Shown: positions 20,078 to 28,861, counted from the stretch's first letter. The stretch is 49,689 nucleotides of DNA from Cryobacterium sp. (GCA_019638975.1 JAHBST010000007.1:1-49689); one strand, 5' to 3'. Translations and numbers: made by a program. The notes: generated by a model from the sequence alone, not told the origin.

Positions 20078-20842
20078 ATGGCAATTCTGGAGATCAAGGA
20101 TCTGCACGTATCCGTTGAAACCGAGCAAGGAACCAAACCGATCCTCAAGGGAGTCGATTTGACCGCCCGGGATGGCGAGACCCATGCGATCATGGGACCC
20201 AATGGCTCGGGGAAGTCCACCCTCGCGTACACGATCGCAGGTCACCCGAAATATCACGTCGAGAGCGGAACCGTCACTCTCGACGGGATGGACTTGCTCG
20301 ACATGACTGTCGATGCTCGCGCTCGCGCCGGACTTTTCCTTGCGATGCAGTATCCCGTCGAAATTCCTGGCGTGACCGTCACCAATTTCCTGCGCACGGC
20401 AAAGACGGCGATCGACGGGGAAGCGCCGGCGATTCGGGGCTGGATCAAGGACGTCAAGGCGTCGATGGCGAATTTGCGGATGGACACGTCTTTCGCCGAT
20501 CGCAACGTCAATGAAGGCTTTTCGGGAGGCGAGAAGAAGCGCCACGAGATTCTCCAGCTCGAATTGTTGAAACCTCGCTTCGCCATTCTCGATGAAACCG
20601 ATTCCGGCCTCGATGTCGATGCACTTCGCGTCGTCGCCGACGGCGTCAATCGCGCGAAGGAAGGGACCAATCTCGGGGTTCTCCTCATCACGCACTACAC
20701 CCGAATTCTCCGTTACATCAAACCCGACTACGTTCACGTCTTCGTCGACGGGCGGATCGCCGAAGAGGGTGGTCCTGAGCTCGCCGATCGTCTGGAAAAC
20801 GAGGGCTACGATCGTTTTCTCAGCACCGCGAACGTAAACTGA
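20078..20842 (+). CDS. sufC: Fe-S cluster assembly ATPase SufC
   Basis: ATPase subunit of SufBCD; ATP-driven dimerisation reshapes the SufB-SufD pair for cluster assembly. The protein is 254 aa. Walker A GPNGSGKS has its Lys at residue 46, the family form of the signature is FSGGEKKR near residue 148, and Walker B is FAILDETDSGLD near residues 168-179. The ATG at 20078 is used; an ATG eight codons earlier lies inside the ferredoxin gene and would add a charged, non-family tail. sufT-like follows after 4 bases. Confidence 0.97.
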   Translation: MAILEIKDLHVSVETEQGTKPILKGVDLTARDGETHAIMGPNGSGKSTLAYTIAGHPKYHVESGTVTLDGMDLLDMTVDARARAGLFLAMQYPVEIPGVTVTNFLRTAKTAIDGEAPAIRGWIKDVKASMANLRMDTSFADRNVNEGFSGGEKKRHEILQLELLKPRFAILDETDSGLDVDALRVVADGVNRAKEGTNLGVLLITHYTRILRYIKPDYVHVFVDGRIAEEGGPELADRLENEGYDRFLSTANVN

Positions 20843-20846
20843 CATC

Positions 20847-21176
20847 ATGGCTGTTGCACTGGAGCCGAAGCTTTTCGATCAAGTCGAAGAGGCGTTGAAG
20901 GACGTCGTCGACCCTGAGCTGGGCGTCAACATCGTCGATCTCGGATTGATTTACGACCTCAGCTGGGATGACGAGAACAACGCTCTCATCGTCAGCATGA
21001 CGCTGACGTCGGCGGGATGCCCGCTCACCGATGTCATCGAAGACGACATGTCGCAAGCGCTCGATGGTGTCGTCGAGCAGTTCAGAATCAATTGGGTCTG
21101 GATGCCGCCGTGGGGTCCCGAAAAGATCACGGACGATGGCCGCGACATGATGCGCGCTATCGGCTTCGCAATCTGA
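20847..21176 (+). CDS. sufT: SufT-like metal-sulfur cluster assembly factor (DUF59/MIP18 family)
   Basis: A 109-aa DUF59 protein. The family (SufT, PaaD, MIP18) helps mature Fe-S proteins. Seen here: the N-terminal motif DPELGVNIVDLGLIYDL at residues 22-38 and the conserved Cys58 in TSAGCPLTDVI. It is the last gene of sufB-sufD-ferredoxin-sufC-sufT. Genes for the cysteine desulfurase SufS and the scaffold SufU, which follow sufC in many actinobacteria, are not here; they may lie elsewhere. Symbol is by family and context. Confidence 0.88.
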   Translation: MAVALEPKLFDQVEEALKDVVDPELGVNIVDLGLIYDLSWDDENNALIVSMTLTSAGCPLTDVIEDDMSQALDGVVEQFRINWVWMPPWGPEKITDDGRDMMRAIGFAI

Positions 21177-21192
21177 ATCGAGTTGCCACTGC

Positions 21193-21810
21193 CTATTCGG
21201 TGAGCTCGCGATTTGCTCGCCGACGGTCTTCGCGCTCGAAATATCCCCAGCCGAGAGTCATGATCGAGGCGGCAATGAGCATTTTGACGATGCCGCCGAC
21301 GATGAAGGGATAGAGGCCGGCGTCGAGAGTCTGCTCGAGATTGAGGCCGAGTGTGGTCGCGAGCCAGGGCAAGCCGATGGCGAACGTGACCACGGTCCCG
21401 CCCAGAAATCCGAGGATCGAACGCAGGATTTTCCGATCCCACGAACGTTGCGCTATCCATCCGGTGAACGCCGCCGCGAAAACGAAACCGATGATGTACC
21501 CGCCCGTGGGGCCGAGCACGATCCCCATTCCCGACGCTGCACCGCTGAACACCGGCAGGCCGACGATTCCGAGAGCGGCGTACAGCAGGAGCGACAGCGT
21601 ACCCCGAAGTGCTCCGAGCGAACTGCCGACGAGCAGAACCGCGAGCGTTTGCCCCGTGATCGGAACCGGCCACAGCGGCACTTCGATCTGGGCCGCGATC
21701 GCCGTGAGCGCGGCTCCCGCGCACACGAGGACGATGTCCATCACGATGCCTCTCGTGAAGAGTCTGTCGGCGAGAGTCGGACGTCCGATGGCAAGGCTCA
21801 GCGAGGTCAT
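21193..21810 (-). CDS. bioY: Biotin transporter BioY
   Basis: S-component that binds biotin in the membrane, working alone or with an ECF energising module. The 205-aa protein has about six hydrophobic segments and the family stretch VPLWPVPITGQTLAVLL near residues 44-60, followed by GPTGGYIIGF near residues 100-109. No bioM or bioN gene lies alongside, so it would have to share an ECF module encoded elsewhere. The ATG at 21810 follows TAGTCT and AAAGGA: the same six bases can serve as a ribosome binding site or as the spacer of a leaderless start. Converges on the suf operon with a 16-base gap. Confidence 0.94.
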   Translation of the reverse strand: MTSLSLAIGRPTLADRLFTRGIVMDIVLVCAGAALTAIAAQIEVPLWPVPITGQTLAVLLVGSSLGALRGTLSLLLYAALGIVGLPVFSGAASGMGIVLGPTGGYIIGFVFAAAFTGWIAQRSWDRKILRSILGFLGGTVVTFAIGLPWLATTLGLNLEQTLDAGLYPFIVGGIVKMLIAASIMTLGWGYFEREDRRRANRELTE

Positions 21811-21822
21811 TCCTTTAGACTA
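21811..21822. promoter_or_regulatory. Overlapping divergent -10 elements, bioY / ABC-F
   Basis: On the minus strand TAGTCT (21822-21817) stands 6 bases before the bioY ATG. On the plus strand TAGACT (21816-21821) overlaps it and faces the ABC-F gene, 59 bases before its GTG. If both are used, polymerase could serve only one direction at a time. Confidence 0.4.
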
Positions 21823-21880
21823 GACGTTCCCCCCACCACTCCGTGTTGTCTGACCGCAACCAAAGAAATGGACGACGACT

Positions 21881-23479
21881 GTGCTCAGCGTGCACGATCT
21901 CGAAGTGCGAGTCGCTGCCCGCACTCTCATGCAGGACGTGTCCTTTCGTGTCGATCGCGGCGACAAAGTGGGACTCGTCGGCCGCAACGGCGCGGGCAAG
22001 ACGACGTTGACCAAAATCCTCGCCGGGGAGGGCCAACCGGCCTCGGGATCGATCGATCGAACGGGAGAAGTCGGGTACCTTCCCCAGGACCCGCGATCCG
22101 GAAATCCCGACGAGCTTGCGAGAACTCGAATTCTGGATGCGCGGGGGCTCGGATCCCTCGCTCTCAGCATGCGCGCGGCGACCGAGGACATGGGCCACGC
22201 CGACCCCGACACGAGCGCTGCGGCGATGTCCCGGTACAGCAGGCTTGAGGATCGGTTCCTCGCACTCGGCGGCTACGCCGCTGAAGCGGAAGCAGCGAGC
22301 ATTGCGAGCAACTTGAAGTTGCCGGATCGAATTCTCGATCAGCAGTTGAAGACGCTCTCGGGGGGCCAGCGTCGGCGCATCGAACTTGCACGCATCCTGT
22401 TTTCCGGAGCCGAGACGATGCTCCTGGACGAGCCGACGAATCACCTGGATGCGGATTCGGTCGTGTGGCTTCGGGACTACTTGTCGAACTACTCGGGCGG
22501 ACTGATAGTCATCAGTCACGATGTCGCGCTCGTGGAGAGCACCGTCAATCGCGTTTTCTACCTCGATGCGAATCGGCAGGTCATCGACATCTACAACATG
22601 ACCTGGAAGAACTATGTGCGCCAGCGCGAAGCAGACGAAGAGAGGCGCCGCAAGGAACGTTCCAACGTCGAGAAGAAGGCTCAAGTGCTGCAACTGCAGG
22701 CCGCGAAGTTCGGTGCGAAGGCCACAAAGGCGACGGCCGCGCACCAAATGGTCCGCCGTGCGGAGCGGATGCTCGCGGGCCTCGATGAGGTGCGGTCCGC
22801 CGACCGGGTTGCCAAGCTTCGATTCCCCGATCCGGTGCCGAGCGGTCGAACGCCGCTTTCTGCCCGCAACCTCAGCAAGAGCTACGGGTCCCTGGAGATC
22901 TTCACGGCCGTCGACCTGGCGATCGATCGCGGATCCAAGGTCGTCGTTCTCGGTTTGAATGGCGCGGGCAAAACGACTCTCTTGAGAATTCTCGCCGGAA
23001 TCGATACTTCGGACACCGGGGCCGTCGAGCCGGGGCACGGCTTGCGTATCGGGTATTACGCGCAAGAGCACGAGACGATCGATGTGAATCGGACGGTTCT
23101 GCAGAACATGGTCTCGGCGTCCCCGAACCTGACCGAAACCGAGGCACGTCGAGTGCTCGGGTCATTCCTGTTCACCGGCGACGACTCCTACAAACAAGCC
23201 GGAGTCCTCTCGGGAGGTGAGAAGACGAGGCTCGCCCTCGCGATGATCGTGGTCTCCGGGGCCAACGTGCTGCTGTTGGATGAGCCGACCAACAACCTGG
23301 ATCCGGCGAGCCGCGCCGAGATCCTCGATGCGCTCGCGAATTACACGGGAGCTGTCGTTCTCGTGAGCCACGACGAGGGTGCGGTTCTCGCCCTCAATCC
23401 CGAGCGAGTGCTCATTCTGCCGGACGGTGTCGAGGACTTTTGGAGCCCCGACTACGCGGAGTTGATCAGCCTCGCGTAA
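21881..23479 (+). CDS. ABC-F family ATPase (ribosome-associated type)
   Basis: A 532-aa cytoplasmic protein with two ABC ATPase domains and no membrane part, the layout of ABC-F proteins that act on the ribosome (EttA, Uup, antibiotic-protection types). First domain: GRNGAGKTT near residues 34-42, LSGGQRRR near 158-165, MLLDEPTNHLD. A charged linker of about 80 residues (RQREADEERRRKER, typical of the P-site tRNA-interaction motif) follows. Second domain: [28 protein letters not shown]. Which ABC-F subfamily it belongs to cannot be decided here; its position after suf/bioY suggests a housekeeping rather than a resistance gene. GTG start; ribosome binding site weak. Confidence 0.92.
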   Translation: MLSVHDLEVRVAARTLMQDVSFRVDRGDKVGLVGRNGAGKTTLTKILAGEGQPASGSIDRTGEVGYLPQDPRSGNPDELARTRILDARGLGSLALSMRAATEDMGHADPDTSAAAMSRYSRLEDRFLALGGYAAEAEAASIASNLKLPDRILDQQLKTLSGGQRRRIELARILFSGAETMLLDEPTNHLDADSVVWLRDYLSNYSGGLIVISHDVALVESTVNRVFYLDANRQVIDIYNMTWKNYVRQREADEERRRKERSNVEKKAQVLQLQAAKFGAKATKATAAHQMVRRAERMLAGLDEVRSADRVAKLRFPDPVPSGRTPLSARNLSKSYGSLEIFTAVDLAIDRGSKVVVLGLNGAGKTTLLRILAGIDTSDTGAVEPGHGLRIGYYAQEHETIDVNRTVLQNMVSASPNLTETEARRVLGSFLFTGDDSYKQAGVLSGGEKTRLALAMIVVSGANVLLLDEPTNNLDPASRAEILDALANYTGAVVLVSHDEGAVLALNPERVLILPDGVEDFWSPDYAELISLA

Positions 23480-23488
23480 TGTGCCGGC

Positions 23489-24343
23489 TCAAACGCCCGT
23501 GCGGTGCGCTCGATCGACGAGCTCATCCTCGATTTCGGCGTCGCTCGGTGTTCGTGCCGACCGTCGCTTCTCGCGAGCGCGAGCGCGTTCCTTCTCGGCC
23601 GGGTCCTCGGAGTTGACAACGCGATATTCCTGCCTCACGGCCCAACCGAGGGCGACAAATCCGAGGATCGCGAATACGAGCCATTGAAAGGCGTAGGAAA
23701 GATGGGGCCCTTCGTCGATCGCGGGCTTCGGGAGCGCTGTGGGGCGCGTTGGCGGAGCGGGATTCTCCGAGACCATGAGCCCGTACGCTCCCGTGTAGCT
23801 CGGTTCTCCCAATTGTGACCGGATGTCGTCCAGTTCGATCGTGGCGATCTGCCCGGGCGGCGCCGACCGGCCGGGCACGCGCGATTCGCCTGGTTTCAGC
23901 CGGACGACGACCGTGACGTCGCCCGCCGGTGCCGCAGGAACGGCATCGGGGGAGTCCTGATCGTTTCCCACGGGCACCCATCCGCGGTCCACGACGAACA
24001 CATTCCCGTTGGGCAGGCGAAATGGAACGAGTACTTCGAATCCGGGATTGCCGCCGAGCGGCCGTGTCCGAACAAGCAATTGCTGATCGCGTTCGTAGGT
24101 GCCGTGAAGAAGAACTTGGCGCCACTCGTCGGATGGGCGAAACGCATCGAGAGTCGGCAGGAGCGAATCGATCGCCACGGGAGTGCTGTCGTAGTTCTGC
24201 TCCACTTTCGTATTCGCCGCGACCGCTTCGGCTCTCCGTGCCAATTGCCAGTTTGCGAGCAGGACGCACGCGATGGCGAAGACGATCGTTAATGCGAGGT
24301 ATCCGCTCCACCGCCACGACCGAACAAACCGCCAGGCCTTCAT
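23489..24343 (-). CDS. SURF1-family cytochrome oxidase biogenesis protein
   Basis: SURF1 proteins help insert heme A into cytochrome c oxidase subunit I, which fits the heme A genes 7 kb away. The 284-aa protein has the family plan: one N-terminal helix (about residues 14-32, ending LANWQLARR), a large loop containing GTYERDQQLLVRTRP, FVVDRGWVPVG and PPGQ, then a second helix near residues 225-245 (SYAFQWLVFAILGFVALGW). The C-terminal tail is long and charged. The ATG at 24343 overlaps the upstream small gene by 4 bases. Confidence 0.92.
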   Translation of the reverse strand: MKAWRFVRSWRWSGYLALTIVFAIACVLLANWQLARRAEAVAANTKVEQNYDSTPVAIDSLLPTLDAFRPSDEWRQVLLHGTYERDQQLLVRTRPLGGNPGFEVLVPFRLPNGNVFVVDRGWVPVGNDQDSPDAVPAAPAGDVTVVVRLKPGESRVPGRSAPPGQIATIELDDIRSQLGEPSYTGAYGLMVSENPAPPTRPTALPKPAIDEGPHLSYAFQWLVFAILGFVALGWAVRQEYRVVNSEDPAEKERARAREKRRSARTPSDAEIEDELVDRAHRTGV

Positions 24344-24582
24344 TTCGACCCCTGATCTGCATTGATGTCGCGAGTTCCCGGCAGGGCGACCACATCGACG
24401 GGGAAGCCGCGCGAGGCGAGGTAATCGCGCAAAAAGTCCCGATGTTCTTCGCACGCCAACCAGACTTTGACGCGGTCTTCGGCGTGGATGCGTGGATTGC
24501 GCCAATGGATGTTCCATCGCGCGCTCGCGCGGCATCCGGCCCTCGAGCATTGCGGGACTGGGATCGAATCCGCGGCATTCAC
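24340..24582 (-). CDS. Small Cys/His protein of unknown function, SURF1-linked
   Basis: An 80-aa soluble protein. Two Cys in CSRAGC (residues 12-17), a third in VWLACEEH near residue 44 and the following His at 47 suggest a single zinc-binding site of treble-clef type. The middle WRNPRIHAEDRVKVW is strongly patterned. I recall homologues in Micrococcales next to SURF1, sometimes mislabelled acetone carboxylase; I know of no proven function. It begins with GTG overlapping the DUF3099 stop and ends in a 4-base overlap with SURF1, so the three are translated together. A role in cytochrome oxidase assembly is a guess from context. Confidence 0.85.
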   Translation of the reverse strand: MNAADSIPVPQCSRAGCRASARWNIHWRNPRIHAEDRVKVWLACEEHRDFLRDYLASRGFPVDVVALPGTRDINADQGSK

Positions 24583-24914
24583 GACGTCGATGATTGCTGC
24601 TCTGCTTGCGTCGGGTCGGCATGCTCCGCTTCGGGATGCACAGACTCGCTCTGGCCCTCAATTCGCGCGATCGTCCCTGGGCGCTCGACGCCGACCGTCT
24701 TCGAGTCCACGGCGTTGGCGAGAACCACCGCAACGTAGGGAAGAATGACGGCCCCGGCGATGCACGCGACGAGCCACCAACCCTGCACGACAAGGCACAG
24801 CGCGATGCACACCAGTCGGATGCACATCGTGACGGTGTATTTGATCATGCGCAAACGCCGGTCGTCGTCGGGGGACCGGGGGAGCGTCGTGATGTTTCCA
24901 GCTTGTCGTGCCAT
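24579..24914 (-). CDS. DUF3099 membrane protein
   Basis: An actinobacterial protein family of unknown function. The 111-aa product has a short basic N-terminus (NITTLPRSPDDDRRLRMIKY), two hydrophobic segments at about residues 27-45 and 47-65, and an acidic, Gln/Ser-rich C-tail that is probably disordered. The ATG at 24914 is preferred over a start 24 codons earlier because GGAG lies 8 bases upstream; TAGGCT lies just before that. It heads the DUF3099 - small Cys/His protein - SURF1 operon and is divergent from fabG. Confidence 0.85.
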   Translation of the reverse strand: MARQAGNITTLPRSPDDDRRLRMIKYTVTMCIRLVCIALCLVVQGWWLVACIAGAVILPYVAVVLANAVDSKTVGVERPGTIARIEGQSESVHPEAEHADPTQAEQQSSTS

Positions 24915-24958
24915 GGTGTCACTCCAGCCTACGAGGTCGCCCGGTTTCGCGCGGCCTC

Positions 24959-24964
24959 TAGAAT
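24959..24964 (+). promoter_or_regulatory. -10 element of a predicted leaderless fabG transcript
   Basis: TAGAAT is followed by exactly 6 bases and then the fabG ATG. Transcription would begin at or next to the A of the ATG. No ribosome binding site is present in the 6 bases. Confidence 0.6.
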
Positions 24965-24970
24965 TGGCGA

Positions 24971-25690
24971 ATGGAATCGAAGACAACCGCGCGCACAGTG
25001 CTCGTTACCGGCGGCAATCGAGGAATCGGTTTTGCGATCGCTCAGGCCTTTTTGGCCGGGGGGCACCGCGTCGCGGTCACCGCCCGTTCGGGAGAGGGTC
25101 CGAGCGGCTCGCTCACGGTGCGAGCGGACGTCACGGATGCCGCGAGCCTTGATGAGGCATTCACCGCGATCGAGGCCGAACTCGGCCCCGTGGAAGTGGT
25201 CGTCGCCAATGCCGGCATCACGAGGGATACGCTCTTGCTCCGCATGTCGGAGGACGACTTCACCTCGGTTGTCGACACGAATCTGTCGGGTGCATTTCGC
25301 GTCGTCAAGCGCGCATCGAAGAACATGCTCAAGAGCCGATTCGGCCGGATCATCCTCGTTTCGAGTGTCGTCGGTTTGCTCGGTTCCGCAGGTCAAGTCA
25401 ACTATTCCGCGTCGAAGAGCGGTCTCATCGGACTAGCGAGGTCGCTCACGCGCGAATTGGGCGGCCGCAACATCACGGCGAATGTCGTGGCGCCCGGATT
25501 CATCGACACCGAAATGACGGCGGTCCTGCCGGATGACACTCGAGCCGAGTACTTGAAGTCGATCCCGCTCGGACGGTTCGCCACTCCCGACGAGGTCGCG
25601 GCGGTCATCGTCTGGCTTGCAAGCGACGAAGCATCGTATATTTCCGGTGCGGTCATTCCCATCGACGGTGGCCTGGGAATGGGGCACTGA
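24971..25690 (+). CDS. fabG: 3-oxoacyl-ACP reductase (FabG/MabA type)
   Basis: Short-chain dehydrogenase that reduces 3-oxoacyl-ACP with NADPH in fatty acid elongation. At 239 aa it has the cofactor motif TGGNRGIG at residues 13-20, NAGIT near residue 80, catalytic Ser132, Tyr145 and Lys149 (NYSASKSG), and the C-terminal SGAVIPIDGGLGMGH. The sequence resembles FabG/MabA of actinobacteria more than generic oxidoreductases. It is transcribed alone, divergently from the DUF3099 operon, from a predicted leaderless promoter. SDRs are easily mislabelled, so substrate is inferred. Confidence 0.88.
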   Translation: MESKTTARTVLVTGGNRGIGFAIAQAFLAGGHRVAVTARSGEGPSGSLTVRADVTDAASLDEAFTAIEAELGPVEVVVANAGITRDTLLLRMSEDDFTSVVDTNLSGAFRVVKRASKNMLKSRFGRIILVSSVVGLLGSAGQVNYSASKSGLIGLARSLTRELGGRNITANVVAPGFIDTEMTAVLPDDTRAEYLKSIPLGRFATPDEVAAVIVWLASDEASYISGAVIPIDGGLGMGH

Positions 25691-25697
25691 CCCAGCT

Positions 25698-25719
25698 TCT
25701 CAGCCTCTCAGCCTCTCAA
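25698..25719. repeat. Short tandem repeat, 8-base unit
   Basis: TCTCAGCC occurs twice head to tail (25698-25713), followed by a third imperfect copy TCTCAACC. It sits at the convergent ends of fabG and serB and supplies the serB stop codon; on the minus strand each unit carries a TGA in the same spacing. Probably slippage, with no evident function. Confidence 0.7.
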
Positions 25720-26346
25720 CCCGAGCAAAGGCAATACTTGCGACAAGTCCCGGACATCCATGATGACGTCGGCTTCATCGCGAACCGGGGCCTTGGCGTC
25801 GAATCCGACCGAGAGACCTGTTGCCTTCATCATGGGCAAGTCATTCGCTCCGTCGCCGATCGCGACGGTTTGACGAAGCTCCAGTCCGTAAATCGCGGCC
25901 CATTCCCGCAGCGTCTCGGCCTTCGCGCGCGCGTCGATCACGCGGCCTACGACGCGGCCCGTGAGCGTTCCTTCGGAAATCTCCAGATTGTTCGCGCGCC
26001 AGCGGTCCAGTCCGAGCGCGGCCGCGAGTGGATCGATTACCTGGTGGAACCCGCCGGACACGACACCGATCCGGCCTCCCGCAGCGTGGACGGCAGAAAT
26101 CAGTTCTTCGGCTCCCTCCGTCACCCGGATGCGACGGCCGGCGTGCTCGAGTTCGCGCTCCGGAAGCCCGGCGAGCGTTTTCACTCGCGCCAGAAGGCTC
26201 GCTTCGAAATCAACTTCGCCATTCATGGCGGCCGAAGTGATTTCGGCGACGCGGTCGAGGGATCCGGCGGCTTCGGCGAGCAATTCGATGACTTCATCCT
26301 CGATGAGGGTGGAATCGACATCGAGCAAAACGAGAAATCGGGTCAT
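25708..26346 (-). CDS. serB: Phosphoserine phosphatase
   Basis: HAD-superfamily phosphatase making serine from phosphoserine. The 212-aa protein is the catalytic domain only, without the N-terminal ACT domains of mycobacterial SerB2. Motif I is LDVDST with Asp9 and Asp11, motif II VSGGF near residues 97-101, and motif IV IGDGANDLPMMKATG near residues 162-176, followed by KAPVRDEAD. AAGGA lies 6 bases before the ATG. The stop lies in a short tandem repeat. It follows glgC on the same strand after 34 bases. Confidence 0.93.
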   Translation of the reverse strand: MTRFLVLLDVDSTLIEDEVIELLAEAAGSLDRVAEITSAAMNGEVDFEASLLARVKTLAGLPERELEHAGRRIRVTEGAEELISAVHAAGGRIGVVSGGFHQVIDPLAAALGLDRWRANNLEISEGTLTGRVVGRVIDARAKAETLREWAAIYGLELRQTVAIGDGANDLPMMKATGLSVGFDAKAPVRDEADVIMDVRDLSQVLPLLGLRG

Positions 26347-26380
26347 GTGATCCTTGGGTCAGGGCCGCTGCGCGGAACGA

Positions 26381-27616
26381 TCACGTGACGTGGACGCCCT
26401 TACCCACGACCGTGATTCCGGTGGCGGTGACCGTGAAGCCGCGCGCTTCGTCCGCTGCGGAGTCCAGTCCGACGCTCGCGCCGGGCTCGACGACAACTTC
26501 CTTATCCAGAATAGCCCGTTGAACGGTCGCGCCGGGCCCGATCCGCACCCGGTCGAACAGGATGGAGTCGATGACCGTCGCGCCCGATTCGATCGTCGCC
26601 CACGGCCCCAATACGCTGCGTTCGACGTGCGCCCCGGAGAGAAGACTGCCGAGTGCGACGATCGAATCGATCGTCGTTCCCGTGTTTCCGTTCGCATCCC
26701 TCACGAACTTCGCCGGGGGCGAATTGAGTTGTTCGCTGTAGATCGGCCACTCCTGGTTGTACAGATTGAACACGGGCAACGCCGAGATCAGATCCTGATG
26801 CGCGTCGAAGAAGGACTCGATGGTTCCGACATCCCGCCAGTAATAGCGATCGCGATCCGTGGCACCGGGAACCTCGTTGCGGATGAGATCGTAGACCGCG
26901 GCGTCGCCGCGCGAAACGAAATAGGGGACGATGTCCCCGCCCATATCGTGATGCGAATCGGCGCGCTCGCCATCCCGCAGGACGGCGTCGATGAGTTGGT
27001 CTGCATCGAAGACGTAGTTACCCATGGACGCGAGCACTTCATGAGGGGAGCTCGCCAGTCCAATCGGGTCGCTCGGTTTCTCGCGGAAAGCCGCAATTCG
27101 CGTCGGATCGGCCGCGACCTCGATGACGCCGAATTGATTCGCGAGCGAAATGGGCTGGCGAATCGCGGCGACGGTAGCGCCGGCGCCCGACTCGATGTGC
27201 GCATCGATCATTTGACTGAAGTCCATGCGATACACGTGGTCCGCGCCCACCACGACGACAATGTCCGGTTTCTCGTCGCGGAGAAGATTCAAACTCTGCA
27301 GAATCGCGTCGGCCGAACCGGCGAACCACCGTTTGCCGAGCCGTTGTTGCGCGGGCACGGATGCGACGTAGGAATTCGTCAGACTCGACAAGCGCCAGGT
27401 TTGCGAGACATGTCGGTCAAGGCTGTGCGATTTGTATTGCGTCAGAACCACGATCTGGAGCAAGCCCGAGTTGATGAGATTGGAAAGCGCGAAGTCGATC
27501 AGGCGGTAGTTTCCCGCAAACGGCACTGCCGGCTTGGCACGATCCGCGGTGAGCGGCATAAGCCGCTTTCCCTCGCCACCGGCGAGCACGATCGCGAAGA
27601 CTTTCTTTGGCGCCAT
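26381..27616 (-). CDS. glgC: Glucose-1-phosphate adenylyltransferase
   Basis: Makes ADP-glucose from glucose 1-phosphate and ATP, the committed step of glycogen synthesis. The 411-aa protein has the nucleotidyltransferase start [13 protein letters not shown] at about residues 11-23, [17 protein letters not shown], a GSADAI segment, [13 protein letters not shown], and a C-terminal left-handed beta-helix (repeats such as [13 protein letters not shown]). The ATG at 27616 gives the family start [11 protein letters not shown]; the open frame extends 16 codons upstream across the divergent promoter. TACTGT stands 6 bases before it. Divergent from glgA. Confidence 0.96.
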   Translation of the reverse strand: MAPKKVFAIVLAGGEGKRLMPLTADRAKPAVPFAGNYRLIDFALSNLINSGLLQIVVLTQYKSHSLDRHVSQTWRLSSLTNSYVASVPAQQRLGKRWFAGSADAILQSLNLLRDEKPDIVVVVGADHVYRMDFSQMIDAHIESGAGATVAAIRQPISLANQFGVIEVAADPTRIAAFREKPSDPIGLASSPHEVLASMGNYVFDADQLIDAVLRDGERADSHHDMGGDIVPYFVSRGDAAVYDLIRNEVPGATDRDRYYWRDVGTIESFFDAHQDLISALPVFNLYNQEWPIYSEQLNSPPAKFVRDANGNTGTTIDSIVALGSLLSGAHVERSVLGPWATIESGATVIDSILFDRVRIGPGATVQRAILDKEVVVEPGASVGLDSAADEARGFTVTATGITVVGKGVHVT

Positions 27617-27662
27617 GCTCCCACAGTAGATCAGGGGGTGGGACTGTACTAGCGTCACTGAC
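27617..27662. promoter_or_regulatory. Back-to-back promoters of glgC and glgA
   Basis: Only 46 bases separate the two start codons. On the minus strand TACTGT (27628-27623) stands 6 bases before the glgC ATG; the spacer GGGAGC might also act as a weak ribosome binding site. On the plus strand TAGCGT (27650-27655) stands 7 bases before the glgA ATG. Both genes therefore look leaderless or almost so. Confidence 0.55.
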
Positions 27663-28844
27663 ATGAGAGTCGATCTGCTGACCCGCGAATATCCGCCGGA
27701 GGTGTACGGAGGCGCCGGCGTGCATGTGGGTGAACTGGTCCGCGCTCTTCGCGGCGAGCTCGACGTCGTCGTAAGGTGCTTCGGCGCTCCCCGGCCCGAA
27801 GAAAACGTCTTTCCGTACCTCGTTCCCGCGGAACTCGTGAATGCGAATCCCTCTCTCGCCGCGCTCGGCGTCGACTTGCAAATGGCTCAGGACGTCGCCG
27901 GTGCCGATCTCGTCCACTCCCATACTTGGTACGCGAACGGCGCTGGCAGGCTCGCCCAATTGCTGCACGGAATTCCCCATGTCGTCACGGCTCACAGTCT
28001 CGAACCGCTTCGCCCGTGGAAGGCGGAACAACTCGGCGGCGGATATCGAATTTCGAGCGAAATCGAACGATCGGCGTTTCACACCGCTGACGCGGTCATT
28101 GCAGTGAGCGCGGGCATGCGCAACGACATCTTGCGCTGCTATCCGGCTCTCGACGAATCCCGAGTGACGGTCGTCCACAACGGCATCGATCTCGAACGCT
28201 GGCGTCCGACCCCCGACCCCGAAATCTCCCGTGCCCTGGGAATCGATCCGGATCGGCAATCGGTCGTCTTCGTTGGGCGGATTTCCCGCCAGAAGGGGCT
28301 TCCGTATTTGCTTCAAGCGGCACGTGATTTGCCTGCGGATGTGCAACTCGTGCTGTGCGCGGGATCTCCCGACACCCCGGAATTGCTCGCCGAAGTCCAG
28401 GGGCTCGTCGCCGCGTTGCAAGCGGAGCGATCGGGCATCATCTGGCTCGATCGCCTGCTGAGCCACGAAGAGCTGCTTTCCGTGCTGTCGGGCGCGACCG
28501 TGTTCGTGTGCCCTTCCATTTACGAGCCACTCGGCATCGTGAATCTGGAAGCCATGGCGTGCGGTGTTCCCGTGGTGGGTACGGCGACGGGCGGCATCCC
28601 CGAAGTGGTCGAGGACGGCATCACGGGTCGACTCGTTCCCATTGCTCAGACCGACGATGGGACGGGAACGCCGAAGAAACCGAAAGCCTTCGTCGCCGAG
28701 CTCGCCGCCGCCATTCTGGATGTTCTGCACGACCCCGTGCGTGCGCGAATGATGGGCCAGGCCGGCCGAGCGAGAGTCGAGCGCGAATTCGGTTGGGATC
28801 GGATCGCGCTCAACACGCGCGCGGTCTACGACTCACTGAAGTGA
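27663..28844 (+). CDS. glgA: GT4 glycogen synthase / maltose-1-phosphate synthase (GlgA/GlgM)
   Basis: A 393-aa GT4 enzyme of the actinobacterial GlgA/GlgM type. It uses ADP-glucose either to extend glucan or, as shown for the mycobacterial homologue, to make maltose 1-phosphate. Seen here: N-terminal acceptor loop [15 protein letters not shown] at residues 8-22, [11 protein letters not shown] near 85-95, ITVV-type linker, donor-site [14 protein letters not shown] near 206-219 and the acidic [18 protein letters not shown] near 285-302. TAGCGT stands 7 bases before the ATG. No glgE or pep2 lies in the window, so the choice between GlgA and GlgM cannot be made here. Confidence 0.92.
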   Translation: MRVDLLTREYPPEVYGGAGVHVGELVRALRGELDVVVRCFGAPRPEENVFPYLVPAELVNANPSLAALGVDLQMAQDVAGADLVHSHTWYANGAGRLAQLLHGIPHVVTAHSLEPLRPWKAEQLGGGYRISSEIERSAFHTADAVIAVSAGMRNDILRCYPALDESRVTVVHNGIDLERWRPTPDPEISRALGIDPDRQSVVFVGRISRQKGLPYLLQAARDLPADVQLVLCAGSPDTPELLAEVQGLVAALQAERSGIIWLDRLLSHEELLSVLSGATVFVCPSIYEPLGIVNLEAMACGVPVVGTATGGIPEVVEDGITGRLVPIAQTDDGTGTPKKPKAFVAELAAAILDVLHDPVRARMMGQAGRARVEREFGWDRIALNTRAVYDSLK

Positions 28845-28861
28845 GCGAGTTGCGCGTGGCT

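Noticed and set aside
21881..23479. The ABC-F gene as an antibiotic-resistance determinant
   Set aside because: ABC-F proteins include both resistance and housekeeping types. Nothing in the motifs or neighbours (no leader peptide, no other resistance gene) favours resistance.
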